Positions 29,401 to 40,834 of a stretch of 64,000 bases of DNA are shown in pieces. The notes under the pieces are model-generated. The model did no database searches and had not been told where the DNA came from. It worked only from the letters and a program-made list of their open reading frames with translations. The first letter of the stretch is position 1. Each line of letters starts with the position of its first letter. This stretch comes from Cellulomonas xylanilytica (lineage in GTDB: Bacteria > Actinomycetota > Actinomycetes > Actinomycetales > Cellulomonadaceae): the NCBI RefSeq assembly GCF_007989805.1, contig NZ_BJUB01000003.1, positions 186,001 through 250,000 of the forward strand, written 5' to 3'. The translations under genes were made by a program, and so were the position numbers.

Positions 29401-29968
29401 GGGTGAGGTTCGCCTGCATGGCCTCGAGCTTGCGGAGCGCCTTCTCCTTGCGCTTGCGGTGCTTGAGAACACCGGCGGCCTCCTCGATGAAGCCGCGGCG
29501 CTCCTCGGGGGTCGCCCTCAGCACGGCGTCGAGCTGGCCCTGGCCGACGATGACGTGCATCTCCCGGCCCAGGCCGGAGTCGGAGAGCAGGTCCTGGATG
29601 TCGAGGAGCCGGCAGCCCTGCCCGTTGATCGCGTACTCGGAGCCCCCGTTGCGGAACAGCGTCCGCGAGATGGTGACCTCGGAGTACTCGATCGGCAGGG
29701 CGCCGTCGGCGTTGTCGATGGTGAGCGCCACCTCGGCGCGGCCCAGCGGCGGACGCCCAGCCGTGCCGGCGAAGATGACGTCCTCCATCTTGCCGCCGCG
29801 CAGCGACTTGGCGCCCTGCTCCCCCATGACCCACGCGAGGGCGTCGACGACGTTGGACTTGCCCGAGCCGTTGGGCCCGACCACGCAGGTGACGCCCGGC
29901 TCGAAGTTCAGGGTCGTCGCCGAGGCGAACGACTTGAACCCCCGCAGGGTGAGGGTCTTGAGGTGCAC
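26402..29968 (-). CDS. smc: Chromosome segregation protein SMC
   Basis: A 1188-residue SMC, the standard length. The N-terminal ATPase half has Walker A GPNGSGKS at 31-38; two long Ala/Glu/Arg-rich coiled coils flank a hinge around residues 500-660; the C-terminal half has the signature LSLLSGGERSLTA and Walker B FYVMDEVEAALDD. With ScpA and ScpB it forms condensin that folds the chromosome from parS sites. The start is a GTG at 29968. The huge antisense open frames here are an effect of the GC-rich coiled-coil codons. Confidence 0.98.
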   Translation of the reverse strand: MHLKTLTLRGFKSFASATTLNFEPGVTCVVGPNGSGKSNVVDALAWVMGEQGAKSLRGGKMEDVIFAGTAGRPPLGRAEVALTIDNADGALPIEYSEVTISRTLFRNGGSEYAINGQGCRLLDIQDLLSDSGLGREMHVIVGQGQLDAVLRATPEERRGFIEEAAGVLKHRKRKEKALRKLEAMQANLTRLGDLTGEIRRQLGPLGRQAEVARKAAVVQADLRDSRARLLADDLAQLTSTLEQEIADESALRVRREQVEGALAATRARLATLEREAAEAAPALSEASEVWYRLSSLRERLRGTASLAADRVRLLGSAGPERTGGSDPDDLAAQAERVRSAEAELASEVELSRAALEAAVTARQQAEAEATAAEKEVATALRGAADRREGVARLAGQVAARRSRVEATQAELGRLRESLTAAEQRGQEATTQFAVLESQVAGVEEGEEGLDAEHEAAVEALERATERLTALQEQLSAAERERAALESRAETLELSLTRKDGVGALLAADGQPGLVGSVAALLAVDPENEEAIVAALGAVADAVAVDSVDAAVDAIRYLRTEDAGRATLLVSGASTMRTPPADIPAGAARAVDLVRAPEHVRAAVETLLADVVVVDDLAAARAIVATRPDLVVATRTGDVLSQHRASGGSATAPSALHLQSALDQARSGAAAATADAERVRFELTGATEALTAAREAHERTLDRLNESDAALAAVAEQLGHLGSAARAANAEAARLQQSLEAASRTLEADTAELTELAERLAAAEVEPAESEAAIVEGSARRDRLAELATAARARETEARLTLRTGEERARALSGRAESLERAAQTERVARERAAERERARSHQAGVAQAVRDGATQALLVLDESLRRASAERDAAEAARGERDREVAAARAEVDVRAAELAQLTDVAHRDEVARTQQRLRIEALQARSVDDLGLDPAVLLEEYGPHQDVPVIPLPGAEVDPEAPTVVPYVREQQEKRLRAAERALSLLGRVNPLALEEFAALEERHQFLVEQLADLKKSRADLLEIVKEIDERVEQVFAEAYRDTAAAFDVVFPRLFPGGEGRLVLTDPDNMLTTGIDVEARPAGKKVKRLSLLSGGERSLTAVALLVAIFKARPSPFYVMDEVEAALDDANLGRLLEIFRELQEDSQLIVVTHQKRTMEIADALYGVTMRGDGVTTVISQRMREDVAV

Positions 29969-29995
29969 CCACGAAGCCTAAGGCGCGCGCGACGC

Positions 29996-30045
29996 AGCCC
30001 CGGGGACGTCCACCCGCTCGGCGGTGCGGTTCCGCCCCCGGGGCT
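29996..30045 (-). terminator. Hairpin after ndk
   Basis: agccccgggg (29996-30005) pairs with ccccggggct (30036-30045) across a 30-base loop that can fold further. It begins 15 bases after the ndk stop and precedes smc, so it likely separates ndk from smc transcription. Confidence 0.5.
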
Positions 30046-30059
30046 CGGCGCGGCTCAGC

Positions 30060-30503
30060 TCAGAGGGCGGGGAACCAGAGCGCGATCTCGCGGGCCGCCG
30101 ACTCCTCGGAGTCCGAGCCGTGCACGAGGTTCTGGATGACCTTCAGACCCCAGTCGCGGCCCAGGTCGCCGCGGATGGTGCCGGGTGCGGCGACCGTGGG
30201 GTCGGTGGCGCCGGCCAGCGAGCGGAAGCCCTCGATCACGCGGTGACCCTCGGCCACGACCGCGAGGACCGGCCCGGAGCGCATGAACTCGACGAGCGGC
30301 GTGAGGAACGGCTTGCCGGCGTGCTCGGCGTAGTGCTCGGCCAGCAGCGCCTCGTCTGCCTCGCGCAGCTCGACGGCGACGAGGGTGTAGCCCTTGGCCT
30401 CGATGCGGCGGACGATCTCGCCCGACAGTCCGCGGCGGACTCCGTCCGGCTTGACCAGGACGAGGGTGCGCTGTGTCGTGGGGGCGTCGGGTGCGTCAGT
30501 CAT
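30060..30503 (-). CDS. ndk: Nucleoside diphosphate kinase
   Basis: A 147-residue enzyme that equalises NTP pools using ATP. The family start [19 protein letters not shown] is present. The phosphorylated histidine belongs to the segment near [12 protein letters not shown] (family NxxHGSDS), with [18 protein letters not shown] before it. Usually found after folC and DUF4233 in actinobacteria; here DUF4233 is upstream by 30 bases. Confidence 0.97.
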   Translation of the reverse strand: MTDAPDAPTTQRTLVLVKPDGVRRGLSGEIVRRIEAKGYTLVAVELREADEALLAEHYAEHAGKPFLTPLVEFMRSGPVLAVVAEGHRVIEGFRSLAGATDPTVAAPGTIRGDLGRDWGLKVIQNLVHGSDSEESAAREIALWFPAL

Positions 30504-30533
30504 GACGTGAACCCTATGTCGACGCGCAGGCCT

Positions 30534-30938
30534 TCAGGGCCCGACCGCTCCGGGGTTCGCGGCGTCGTACTCGGCCCGCTCCCGGTCGATCCTGCCCCCG
30601 AGCCGCAGCGCCACGAGCCACAGCACGACGAAGATCCCGCCCACGACGAACATCATCGGGACGAAGAACCCCACGGCCAGCACGGGCACCTGGACGACCG
30701 AGCCGGCCAGGTAGCCGCCAGGGCGGGACATCATGCCGGACAGCAGGATCAGGACGAGGGACAGGACCCCGCCGACCCACCAGATCGCCGCCGGCTCGGC
30801 CAGCCGCAGGCCGTACGCCACGAGCGTCGCGAAGAACACCAGGAGCGCCTCGAGGACGAGGATCGCCTGGGTGAACTGGACTTTCGCGGGGCGCTTGCGG
30901 CGTACGGCCGGGCCATCGTCCGGGACGGTGGAGCTCAT
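30534..30938 (-). CDS. DUF4233 membrane protein
   Basis: A 134-residue protein with four hydrophobic segments (about 22-42, 48-66, 78-94 and 98-116) and short charged ends. It matches the actinobacterial DUF4233 family in size, topology and position before ndk. In relatives the gene directly follows folC; here an efflux pair and the dha genes lie between. It starts 19 bases after the MFS transporter stop, so it may now depend on that promoter. Function unknown. Confidence 0.82.
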   Translation of the reverse strand: MSSTVPDDGPAVRRKRPAKVQFTQAILVLEALLVFFATLVAYGLRLAEPAAIWWVGGVLSLVLILLSGMMSRPGGYLAGSVVQVPVLAVGFFVPMMFVVGGIFVVLWLVALRLGGRIDRERAEYDAANPGAVGP

Positions 30939-30957
30939 GCGTGAAGGTTACCGGCGC

Positions 30958-33334
<2,377 letters not shown>

Positions 33335-33338
33335 GAGG

Positions 33339-33367
33339 TGCAACTTTACACACACTGCAACTTTGCA
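33339..33367. promoter_or_regulatory. Direct-repeat operator in front of the TetR-MFS pair
   Basis: TGCAACTTTACA (33339-33350) and TGCAACTTTGCA (33356-33367) repeat with a 17-base period. The second copy is itself palindromic (TGCAA-CT-TTGCA). The repeats end 5 bases before the TetR GTG, so a bound repressor would block its own promoter. The AT content is far above that of the surroundings. Confidence 0.65.
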
Positions 33368-33385
33368 GTGGACGCAGAGTCTTGT

Positions 33386-33406
33386 GTGGTTGCTCACAGC
33401 AACCAC
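33386..33406 (-). terminator. Hairpin after dhaM
   Basis: gtggttgct/agcaaccac, a perfect 9-bp stem with a 3-base loop, 8 bases after the dhaM stop. It separates the dha operon from the TetR-MFS promoter. It could also serve as an operator half. Confidence 0.55.
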
Positions 33407-33414
33407 CCACGAGG

Positions 33415-34122
33415 TCAGACCTCGCCGAACCCACCCTCGACCGCGGCGACGAGAGCGTCCCGCGCCTCGGCGGCCTGCGGACCCTCGGTCTCGATCTCCA
33501 GCGTGACGCCCTGCTTCGCCCCGAGCTTCATCAGCTCGAGCACGCTGGCGGCGTTCGCACCGTTGACGCGCACCCGCGCGTCGTAGGCCGCCAGCATGCG
33601 GGCGACCACCGCGGCGGGCCGGGCGTGCAGCCCCAGCGGGTTGCGCAGCACCGCGGTCGCCCGCAGGACACCGTCGTCCGGGCTCCCCGACGACGACGCC
33701 GAGGACTCGTCGGCGGTGCCGAAGGTGGACCCCGCGTGCACCGCGGACGCCAGGACCGTGGTCAGGTCGGCGCCGCCGTGCGCCGTGACGGCCGCCGCGA
33801 CGGCCCCCTCGACGAACGGCGCGTCCGCGATGCGCACCCGGGCCGCCACGTCCTCGTCGAGCAGGTCGAGCACCGACTCCGCCGTGAGCACCGCCGAGCC
33901 GAGGTCCGTCAGCACGACCGCGGAGCGGCCGTCCTGCGTGGCCTCGACGACGGCGCCCTCGACCGTGTCGTAGCTGGTGCCCAGGCCGCCGTCCTGCATC
34001 CCGCCCGCGGCGATCAGCAGCACGCCCGGCGCCATCTGACCGGCCAGCTCGACCGCACCCTGGGCCAGCGCGCGGGAGTGGGACACCAGCACGAGCGCGA
34101 CCGGGGCGGGCTCGCGGGTCAC
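33415..34122 (-). CDS. dhaM: DhaM: PTS-type EIIA fused to HPr, for dihydroxyacetone kinase
   Basis: A 235-residue phosphocarrier that passes phosphate from the PTS to DhaL-ADP. The N-terminal EIIA-mannose-like domain (1-130) has the active His in LVSHSRALAQG and TDLGSAVLTAESVLD. A Ser/Asp-rich linker (about 133-150) leads to an HPr domain with the phosphorylated His in NPLGLHARPAA and a Ser-46-like SVLELMKLGAKQG. The EI-like third domain of E. coli DhaM is absent. Start GTG 34122 overlaps the dhaL stop (GTGA). Confidence 0.93.
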   Translation of the reverse strand: MTREPAPVALVLVSHSRALAQGAVELAGQMAPGVLLIAAGGMQDGGLGTSYDTVEGAVVEATQDGRSAVVLTDLGSAVLTAESVLDLLDEDVAARVRIADAPFVEGAVAAAVTAHGGADLTTVLASAVHAGSTFGTADESSASSSGSPDDGVLRATAVLRNPLGLHARPAAVVARMLAAYDARVRVNGANAASVLELMKLGAKQGVTLEIETEGPQAAEARDALVAAVEGGFGEV

Positions 34123-34751
34123 GCGGCCGCCTGGGCGGCCGCGCGAAGGATGAGCTCCGTCGAGCGTGCGCCGGGGTCGAGGTGCCCGGCGGACCGCTCC
34201 CCCAGGTAGCTCGCGCGGCCCTTGGTCGCCACCAGCGGGACGGTGGCCTCGGCACCCTCGTGCGCGGCATCGGCGGCGGCGGCGAGCACCTGCGCCGGCG
34301 ACGCTCCCCCGTCCGCGGCCGCGACGGCGGCCTCGGTGGCGGGCGTCCACGCGTCGACCATCGTCTTCTCTCCGGTCGTCGCCTTGCCCCGGGCGACGAT
34401 GCCCTCGAGCGCCGCCTCGAGCAGCGCGACGACGCCGTGGCTGTCCAGCTGGGCGACGCCCGTGGCCTTGGCCGCGCGCAGATAGGCCGTGCCGTACAGC
34501 GGGCCCGCGGCACCGCCGACGGTCGACATGAGGGTCGTCGCGACGAGCCGGAGGACCTCGCCGATGTCGGCGGGCTCGGCGGGGAGCGCGTCGAGCTTGG
34601 CGACGACGGCCGTGAAGCCGCGGAACAGGTTCTCGCCGTGGTCGCCGTCGCCGATCTGCCGGTCGAGCTCGATGAGCTCCTGCCGGTGCTCGGCGACGGT
34701 CTGCGCCGAGCGGCGCACCCAGTCGACCGCCCACGCCACGTCCAGCGTCAT
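34119..34751 (-). CDS. dhaL: Dihydroxyacetone kinase subunit DhaL
   Basis: A 210-residue ADP-binding subunit. The metal-nucleotide motif LDRQIGDGDHGENL is at the N-terminus, and the TLMSTVGGAAGPLYG stretch and the C-terminal KGRASYLGERSAGHLDPGA are intact. It transfers phosphate from DhaM to dihydroxyacetone held by DhaK. ATG 34751 has GAGGGAG at about 8 bases; the GTG two codons earlier is too close to it. It lies 52 bases after dhaK. Confidence 0.95.
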   Translation of the reverse strand: MTLDVAWAVDWVRRSAQTVAEHRQELIELDRQIGDGDHGENLFRGFTAVVAKLDALPAEPADIGEVLRLVATTLMSTVGGAAGPLYGTAYLRAAKATGVAQLDSHGVVALLEAALEGIVARGKATTGEKTMVDAWTPATEAAVAAADGGASPAQVLAAAADAAHEGAEATVPLVATKGRASYLGERSAGHLDPGARSTELILRAAAQAAA

Positions 34752-34803
34752 GCCCACGCTCCCTCGAGCCGTTGAGTCCCCGTACCGGCCGCGCCCGGTG
34801 CGG

Positions 34804-35793
34804 TCACCACCGCAGGGCGGTCGTGTGCACGGGGGCGTCCCACAGGGCGGTCAGCTCGTCGTCCAGACGGAGGACCGTGACCGACGCGCCCTGCATCTCC
34901 AGCGATGTCACGTAGTTGCCGACGAGCGAGCGGGCCACCTCGACCCCACGCCCCTCGAGCAACGCGCGGGCCTGACGATAGACCACGTAGAGCTCGGAGG
35001 CCGGGGTGCCGCCCATGCCGTTGACGAACAGCAGGACCTTCTCGCCCCCGACCAGTCCCAGGTCGTCGGCGACGGGCGTCAGGAGCATCTCCGTGATCTC
35101 GTCGGCGCCCGCCAGCGGGATGCGCCGGCGACCGGGCTCCCCGTGGATGCCGATGCCGATCTCGATCTCGTCGTCGGGCAGGTCGAAGCTCGGCTTGCCC
35201 GCGTGCGGGACCGTGCAGGCGGTCAGCGCCACGCCCATCGAGCGCACGTTCGCGATGACCTTCTCGGCGACCGCGACGACCGCGTCGAGGCTGTCCCCCC
35301 GCTCCGCCGCCGCGCCCGCGATCTTCTCGACGGCGACCGTGCCGGCCACCCCGCGGCGGCCCGCGGTGTACAGGGAGTCCTCCACGGCGACGTCGTCGTT
35401 GACCACGACGGTCCGCACCTCGGTGTCCTCGGCCACCTCGGCGGCCATCTCGAAGTTGAGGACGTCGCCCGTGTAGTTCTTGACGATCGCGAGCACGCCC
35501 GCGCCCGCGTCGGCCGCCTGGAGCGCCGGGGCGATCTGGTCGGGGGTCGGCGACGTGAACATCGCCCCCGGGACGGCCGCGTCGAGCATGCCGACGCCGA
35601 CGAAGCCCCCGTGCAGCGGCTCGTGCCCGCTGCCGCCACCGCTCACCAGCCCGACCTTGCCGGCCGACGTGCCTGCGGCCCGCGTGACGAACCAGGGGTC
35701 GCGATGGATCGCCACCACGTCCGGGTGCGCCGCCCCGAACCCCTCGAGCGACTCGGCCACGACGGTCTGCGGGTCGTTGATGAGCTTCTTCAC
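34804..35793 (-). CDS. dhaK: Dihydroxyacetone kinase subunit DhaK
   Basis: A 329-residue substrate-binding subunit. The covalent hemiaminal His lies in EIGIGIHGEPGRRR; the KVGLVSGGGSGHEPLHGGFV loop and GDVLNFEMAAE are also present. GTG 35793 gives the usual KKLINDP start with GGAAGG 9 bases upstream; ATG 35802 is an alternative. First gene of the dhaKLM operon. It feeds dihydroxyacetone into glycolysis at the expense of phosphoenolpyruvate through the PTS. Confidence 0.95.
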   Translation of the reverse strand: MKKLINDPQTVVAESLEGFGAAHPDVVAIHRDPWFVTRAAGTSAGKVGLVSGGGSGHEPLHGGFVGVGMLDAAVPGAMFTSPTPDQIAPALQAADAGAGVLAIVKNYTGDVLNFEMAAEVAEDTEVRTVVVNDDVAVEDSLYTAGRRGVAGTVAVEKIAGAAAERGDSLDAVVAVAEKVIANVRSMGVALTACTVPHAGKPSFDLPDDEIEIGIGIHGEPGRRRIPLAGADEITEMLLTPVADDLGLVGGEKVLLFVNGMGGTPASELYVVYRQARALLEGRGVEVARSLVGNYVTSLEMQGASVTVLRLDDELTALWDAPVHTTALRW

Positions 35794-35904
35794 AGCGGCC
35801 ATCCCTTCCACCGGGCGCCCGGGGCGGGGCCCACGTCCGTCGCGACCTTCGACGTCCCGACTGGTCTCACCGTGGTGTCGCTTCGAGGGGTCGTCAAGGG
35901 AAGG

Positions 35905-35941
35905 ACGTGCGCCGTCGGTGCACGTTCGTGCAACGTGCGCC
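35905..35941. promoter_or_regulatory. Palindrome and repeats upstream of dhaK
   Basis: TGCACG-TT-CGTGCA (35919-35932) is a perfect 14-base palindrome. It is flanked by two direct copies of acgtgcgcc (35905-35913 and 35933-35941). It sits in the 186-base gap between folC and dhaK, where the dha promoter must be, about 112 bases from the start codon. A candidate operator for an unseen regulator; it could instead be a folC terminator. Confidence 0.5.
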
Positions 35942-35979
35942 ACCACCTCGACGGATTCACCCGGACGGGCGACCAGGTC

Positions 35980-37368
35980 TCAGAGGCGTCCGAGCAGCCG
36001 CCGCGCCTCGGCGACGAGCAGGATCGACCCCGTGACGAGCACGCCGGACCCGCGCTCGACCTCGCTCTCCGCGCGCGCGACCGCCAGGTCGAGGGCGTCG
36101 TTCAGGCGCTCCGCCACGTGCACGCGGTCCTCGCCGAAGATGTCGACCGCGACCTCCGCGAGCTCCTCGACCTCCAGCGCGCGGGTGTTCGACGCACGCG
36201 TGATCACCACCTCGGCGAGCACCGGCTCGAGCAGCGCGAGGATGCCCTCGGGGTCCTTGTCCGCCATGACGCCGACGATGCCGACGAGCCGGTGGAACTC
36301 GAACGCCTCCTCGATCGCGTCGACGAGCGCCTCGACGCCCGCGGGGTTGTGCGCGCCGTCGACGATGATCGTCGGGCTCGAGCGCACCACCTCGAGGCGG
36401 CCCGGCGAGTCCACGTCGGCGAACGCGGCCTCGACGACGCCCGGGTCCAGCGCCCGGCCGCCCGTCAGGAGCGCCTCGGTCGCGGTCAGGGCGAGCAGGG
36501 CGTTGTGCGCCTGGAACTCGCCGTGCAGCGGCAGGAAGATCTCCGTGTACGTGCCGCCCAGCGTCTGCAGGGCGATCAGCTGGCCCCCGACGGCGACCTG
36601 GCGCTCGCCCACCTCGATGTCCACGCCCTCGCGGACCACCCGCGCGCCCTTCTCGGCGGCCGCGGCCAGGACCACGCCCTCGACGTCCTCGGACTGGGCG
36701 GCCAGGACCAGCGTCGCGCCGTCCTTGATGATCCCGGCCTTCACCGACGCGATGTCGAGCAGCGTGTCGCCCAGGTAGCGCTCGTGGTCCATCGAGATCG
36801 GCGTGATGATCGCGACCTCGCCGTCCGCGACGTTGGTCGAGTCCCAGAGGCCGCCCATGCCGACCTCGATGACCGCGACGTCCACCGGGGCGTCCGCGAA
36901 CGCCGCGAACGCCATCACCGTGAACACCTCGAAGAACGACAGCTGCGGCTTGCCCTCCGCGGCCGAGCGCTGGTCGACCAGGTGCACGTACGGCGCCACG
37001 TCCTGCCACACCTCGACGAACCGCTCGTCGCTGATGGGCTCGCCGTCGATGACGATCCGCTCGTTGACGCGGGACAGGTGCGGGCTGGTGAACCGTCCGG
37101 TGCGCAGCCCGTGCTCACGGACCAGGCGCTCGACCATCCGGGACGTCGACGTCTTGCCGTTGGTGCCCGTGACGTGCACCACCCGGTACGCCTTCTGCGG
37201 GTCCCCCAGCAGCTCCATGACCGCGAGCGTCCGGTCGAACGTCGGGTCGATCTCGTGCTCGGGGGCGCGCGCCACGATCCCGCGGTACACCTCGTCGGCG
37301 GCCTCGCGGGCCTCCTTCTCGGCCTCCGTGCGCAGGTGCTCGGCCCCTCCGTGCTCGCGCGGGCTCAT
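35980..37368 (-). CDS. folC: Bifunctional folylpolyglutamate/dihydrofolate synthase
   Basis: A 462-residue Mur-ligase-fold enzyme that adds glutamate to dihydropteroate and to folates. The ATP loop is [15 protein letters not shown], followed by [13 protein letters not shown], the Mg-binding [13 protein letters not shown], and the C-terminal [11 protein letters not shown]. The start ATG overlaps the ileS stop (ATGA). The first ~35 residues are an extra charged helix. In related genomes folC is followed by DUF4233 and ndk; here those lie 5 kb away. Confidence 0.96.
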   Translation of the reverse strand: MSPREHGGAEHLRTEAEKEAREAADEVYRGIVARAPEHEIDPTFDRTLAVMELLGDPQKAYRVVHVTGTNGKTSTSRMVERLVREHGLRTGRFTSPHLSRVNERIVIDGEPISDERFVEVWQDVAPYVHLVDQRSAAEGKPQLSFFEVFTVMAFAAFADAPVDVAVIEVGMGGLWDSTNVADGEVAIITPISMDHERYLGDTLLDIASVKAGIIKDGATLVLAAQSEDVEGVVLAAAAEKGARVVREGVDIEVGERQVAVGGQLIALQTLGGTYTEIFLPLHGEFQAHNALLALTATEALLTGGRALDPGVVEAAFADVDSPGRLEVVRSSPTIIVDGAHNPAGVEALVDAIEEAFEFHRLVGIVGVMADKDPEGILALLEPVLAEVVITRASNTRALEVEELAEVAVDIFGEDRVHVAERLNDALDLAVARAESEVERGSGVLVTGSILLVAEARRLLGRL

Positions 37369-40300
37369 GCCTCGTACCCTCCGGCGTCGACGGCCTCCAC
37401 GGTCGCCCGCAGCGCGGACCCCGTCTCGATCTCGACCGAGAGCGCCAGCGTCTCGCGCGCGATCGTGTCCTGGTGCTGCTCGACCGCGGCCACGTGCTCG
37501 GCCGGCACGTCCAGCGTGAGCAGGATCCGGTCCCCCACCTGCAGGCCGGCCGCCTTCCTGGCGTCCTGCACCACGCGGACGACGTCGCGGGCGTAGCCCT
37601 CGGCCCGCAGCGCGTCGTCCAGGGTCAGGTCGAGCACGACGAAGCCGCCACCGGGCAGGACCGCGGCAGCGCCGCCCTCGCCGCCCACGACGGTCGTCAG
37701 CTCGTACTCCGCCGCCTCCAGCGGCACGTCACCGTCGTCAGTGGTCACCACGACCGTGTCCCCGTCCACCCGCCACGCCTCGGCACGGGCGGCCTTGATG
37801 ACCGCCTGCACACCGCGGCCCAGGCGCGGGCCGGCAGCACGGGCGTTGACCGCGAGCCGCTGCGTGATGCCGAACTGCTCGGCGGTGCCCGCGTCGGCCG
37901 TGACCAGGTCGACCCGCTTGACGTTGAGCTCCGCCGCGAGCAGGTCGCGGTACGGCGCCAGGGCGTCGGCGTCGGCCACCGCGACGGTCAGCGTGTGCAG
38001 CGGCTGCCGGACGCGCACGCCCGCGGCCTTGCGCAGCCCGAGCGCGGTCGAGACCACGGCGCGGACCTGGTCCATCGCGGCGACGAGCGCCTCGTCGGCG
38101 GCCTCGTCGTCGACGGTCGGCCAGTCGGCCAGGTGAACGCTGCGACCACCGGTCAGCCCACGCCACACCTCCTCCGTGACCAGCGGCGCGAGCGGCGCCA
38201 TGACGCGCGTGAGCACCTCGAGCGAGGTCCACAGCGTGTCGAAGGCGTCCGCGTCCTCCGCCCAGAACCGGTCGCGCTGCGTCCGCACGTACCAGTTGGT
38301 CAGCACGTCGAGGTGCTCGCGCACGCTCTCGCACGCCGCCGAGATGTCGTACGCGTCCAGCTGGGCGGTGGTCGTCGCGACGAGGTCCCGCGTGCGCGCC
38401 AGGACGTAGCGGTCCATCGGCGCCAGCGTGGCGGCGCGTGCGGCGTCGACCGCCGTGGCCGTGTAGCCGGCCCCACCGTCCGCCGCACCCGCGTACAGGG
38501 AGAAGAAGTAGTACGTGCTCCACAGCGGCAGCAGCACCTGACGCACGCCGTCGCGGATGCCCTCCTCGCCGACGATGAGGTTGCCCCCGCGCAGGATCGA
38601 GCTCGACATGAGGAACCAGCGCACGGCGTCGGAGCCGTACAGGTCCCACATCTCGGCGGGGTCGGGGAAGTTCCGCAGCGACTTGCTGGCCTTGCGGCCG
38701 TCGTCGCCGAGCACGATGCCGTGGCACAGGACGTTGCGGAACGACGGGCGGTCGAACAGCGCTGTGGCCAGCACGTGCAGCGTGTAGAACCAGCCGCGGG
38801 TCTGGCCGATGTACTCGACGATGAAGTCGCCCGGGTAGTGGTGCTCGAACCAGTCCGCGTTCTCGAACGGGTAGTGCACCTGGGCGAACGGCATCGAGCC
38901 GCTGTCGAACCACACGTCGAGAACGTCGGGGATGCGGCGCATCGTGCTCCGCCCGGACGGGTCGTCCGGGTTCGGGCGCGTCAGCTCGTCGATGAACGGC
39001 CGGTGCAGGTCCGGCTCGCCCGCCTCGTTCGTCGGGACCCGCCCGAAGTCCGCCTCCAGCTCCGCCAGCGAGCCGTAGACGTCCACGCGCGGGTGCGCGG
39101 GGTCGTCCGAGACCCAGACCGGGATGGGCGTGCCCCAGTAGCGGTTGCGGCTGATGGACCAGTCGCGTGCGTTGGAGAGCCACTTGCCGAACTGGCCGTC
39201 CTTGATGTGCTCCGGCGTCCAGCTGATGTCCTGGTTGAGCTCGACCATGCGGTCCCGGAAGCCGCTCACGCGCACGAACCAGCTGGTCACCGCCTTGTAG
39301 ATGAGCGGGTTCCGGCAGCGCCAGCAGTGCGGGTAGGAGTGCTCGTACGTCTCGTGCCGGACGACCACCGAGCGCCGGTCCGCGGGCACCCGCTCGAGCG
39401 GACCGGTGCCCGCCTTGAGGTCGGCGATGATCGGCTTGTTGGCGTCGAACACCAGCTGGCCGAGGTAGTCAGGCACCTCGGTGGTGAACTTCCCCTGCGA
39501 ATCCACAGGCACCGCGGGCACGATCCGTGCCGCGTCGCACGCGACCATGTCGTCCTCGCCGAACGCGGGCGCGAGGTGCACGATGCCCGAGCCGTCCTCG
39601 GTGGTCACGAAGTCGGCGAGCAGCACCTGGTGGGCGTTCTCGCGGCCGGCGAAGTAGTCGAACGGCGGCGTGTACCGGCGGCCCGCCAGGTCGCGACCCG
39701 TGACCGTCGCCACGACGGTGGCCTCACCGAGCTCCTTGGCGTAGGCGCCGAGGCGTGCGGCCGCGAGCACGACGAGCTCGCCCTGGAGCGTCGAGCCGGG
39801 TCCGGGCTCGACCGTCACGTAGTCGACGTCCGGCCCGACCGCGACGGCCAGGTTGCTGGGCAGCGTCCAGGGCGTCGTCGTCCAGATGAGCGCCAGCTCG
39901 CCGGTCTCCAGCCGCAGCCCGACCGTCAGCGCGGGGTCCTGGCGCGACTGGTAGACGTCGTCGTCCATCCGCAGCTCGTGGTTGGACAGCGGGGTCTCGT
40001 CGCGCCAGCAGTACGGCAGGACGCGGTAGCCCTCGTAGGCCATGTCCTGGTCGTACAGACGCTTGAACGCCCAGATGACCGACTCCATGAACGTCACGTC
40101 GAGCGTCTTGTAGTCGTGGTCGAAGTCGACCCAGCGGGCCTGACGCGTCACGTACTCGCGCCACTCGCCCGTGTACCGCAGCACGGACTCGCGGCACGCC
40201 TTGTTGAACGCCGCGAGACCCATCTCCTCGATCTGCGACGTGTCCGTGATGCCGAGCAGCCGCTGTGCCTCCAGCTCGGCCGGGAGCCCGTGCGTGTCCC

Positions 40301-40598
40301 AGCCGAAGCGGCGCTCGACCCGACGGCCGCGCATCGTCTGGTAGCGCGGCACGACGTCCTTGGCGTAGCCGGTCAGCAGGTGGCCGTAGTGCGGCAGGCC
40401 GTTGGCGAAGGGCGGGCCGTCGTAGAAGACGTACTCGTTGCTGCCGTTCTCGCCGGCGTCGCGGGCGTCGATCGACGCCTGGAACGTGCCGTCCTCCGCC
40501 CAGAAGGCGAGCACGTCCTTCTCGAGGGCGGGCAGGTCCGGCGACGCGGGCACGGACGAGGCGGGGCGGTGCAGCGGGTAGCGCGGTGCGGCAGTCAC
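37365..40598 (-). CDS. ileS: Isoleucyl-tRNA synthetase
   Basis: A 1077-residue class Ia synthetase. The HIGH-type motif is HYGH at 70-73 and the KMSKS-type motif is KASKS at 636-640. The long insertion (CP1) carries the editing domain ([16 protein letters not shown]). A C-terminal anticodon-binding region of about 350 residues follows. Length and motif details resemble the larger eukaryote-like IleRS type seen in many actinobacteria. Start GTG 40598 is 8 bases after AGGAG, which is part of a T-box element, so synthesis should rise when tRNA-Ile is uncharged. Confidence 0.97.
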   Translation of the reverse strand: MTAAPRYPLHRPASSVPASPDLPALEKDVLAFWAEDGTFQASIDARDAGENGSNEYVFYDGPPFANGLPHYGHLLTGYAKDVVPRYQTMRGRRVERRFGWDTHGLPAELEAQRLLGITDTSQIEEMGLAAFNKACRESVLRYTGEWREYVTRQARWVDFDHDYKTLDVTFMESVIWAFKRLYDQDMAYEGYRVLPYCWRDETPLSNHELRMDDDVYQSRQDPALTVGLRLETGELALIWTTTPWTLPSNLAVAVGPDVDYVTVEPGPGSTLQGELVVLAAARLGAYAKELGEATVVATVTGRDLAGRRYTPPFDYFAGRENAHQVLLADFVTTEDGSGIVHLAPAFGEDDMVACDAARIVPAVPVDSQGKFTTEVPDYLGQLVFDANKPIIADLKAGTGPLERVPADRRSVVVRHETYEHSYPHCWRCRNPLIYKAVTSWFVRVSGFRDRMVELNQDISWTPEHIKDGQFGKWLSNARDWSISRNRYWGTPIPVWVSDDPAHPRVDVYGSLAELEADFGRVPTNEAGEPDLHRPFIDELTRPNPDDPSGRSTMRRIPDVLDVWFDSGSMPFAQVHYPFENADWFEHHYPGDFIVEYIGQTRGWFYTLHVLATALFDRPSFRNVLCHGIVLGDDGRKASKSLRNFPDPAEMWDLYGSDAVRWFLMSSSILRGGNLIVGEEGIRDGVRQVLLPLWSTYYFFSLYAGAADGGAGYTATAVDAARAATLAPMDRYVLARTRDLVATTTAQLDAYDISAACESVREHLDVLTNWYVRTQRDRFWAEDADAFDTLWTSLEVLTRVMAPLAPLVTEEVWRGLTGGRSVHLADWPTVDDEAADEALVAAMDQVRAVVSTALGLRKAAGVRVRQPLHTLTVAVADADALAPYRDLLAAELNVKRVDLVTADAGTAEQFGITQRLAVNARAAGPRLGRGVQAVIKAARAEAWRVDGDTVVVTTDDGDVPLEAAEYELTTVVGGEGGAAAVLPGGGFVVLDLTLDDALRAEGYARDVVRVVQDARKAAGLQVGDRILLTLDVPAEHVAAVEQHQDTIARETLALSVEIETGSALRATVEAVDAGGYEA

Positions 40599-40605
40599 CG
40601 TCGGT

Positions 40606-40815
40606 TCTCCTGGTCGATCTCGCTCACGGCCGCGAGGACGACCAGCCCCGGGACGGGGACGACCGCGGTACCACCTCGCTTGCCGGCGTCCCCGGGGGGT
40701 CGTCGACCACTCTCTGCGGCTGTGACGGGCCTGCCCCGTCCGGTTCTACTGAGGGTGCTCGCGCACCCCGTTCTTCCGGAGGCTCACCGGTGATGGCCGG
40801 GTCGATGCCTGTGCC
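40606..40815 (-). promoter_or_regulatory. T-box riboswitch, translational type, for ileS
   Basis: On the minus strand the T-box bulge AGGTGGTACCGCG is at 40664-40676. A Stem-I-like element with ATC (Ile codon) at 40792-40794 lies in ccATCACCGGTGAGCC, followed by gaagaac and agtagaacc. After the T-box, CTGGTC (40640-40645) can pair with GACCAG (40610-40615), which overlaps the AGGAG site (40607-40611); nested CTCGC/GCGAG arms strengthen this sequestrator. Uncharged tRNA-Ile pairing with the bulge would free the ribosome-binding site. No terminator follows, which supports control of translation. Confidence 0.88.
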
Positions 40816-40834
40816 GACCAGGATACCCAGGTGT

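Noticed and set aside
26510..30139. 1209-codon open frame on the plus strand
   Set aside because: It is antisense to the complete smc gene; GC-rich codons of coiled coils remove stops from the opposite strand, and the product is low-complexity with no motif.
34489..40793. Plus-strand open frames of over 1000 codons
   Set aside because: They are antisense to ileS, folC and dhaK, all of which have complete motifs; the plus-strand products are Arg/Val-rich noise.
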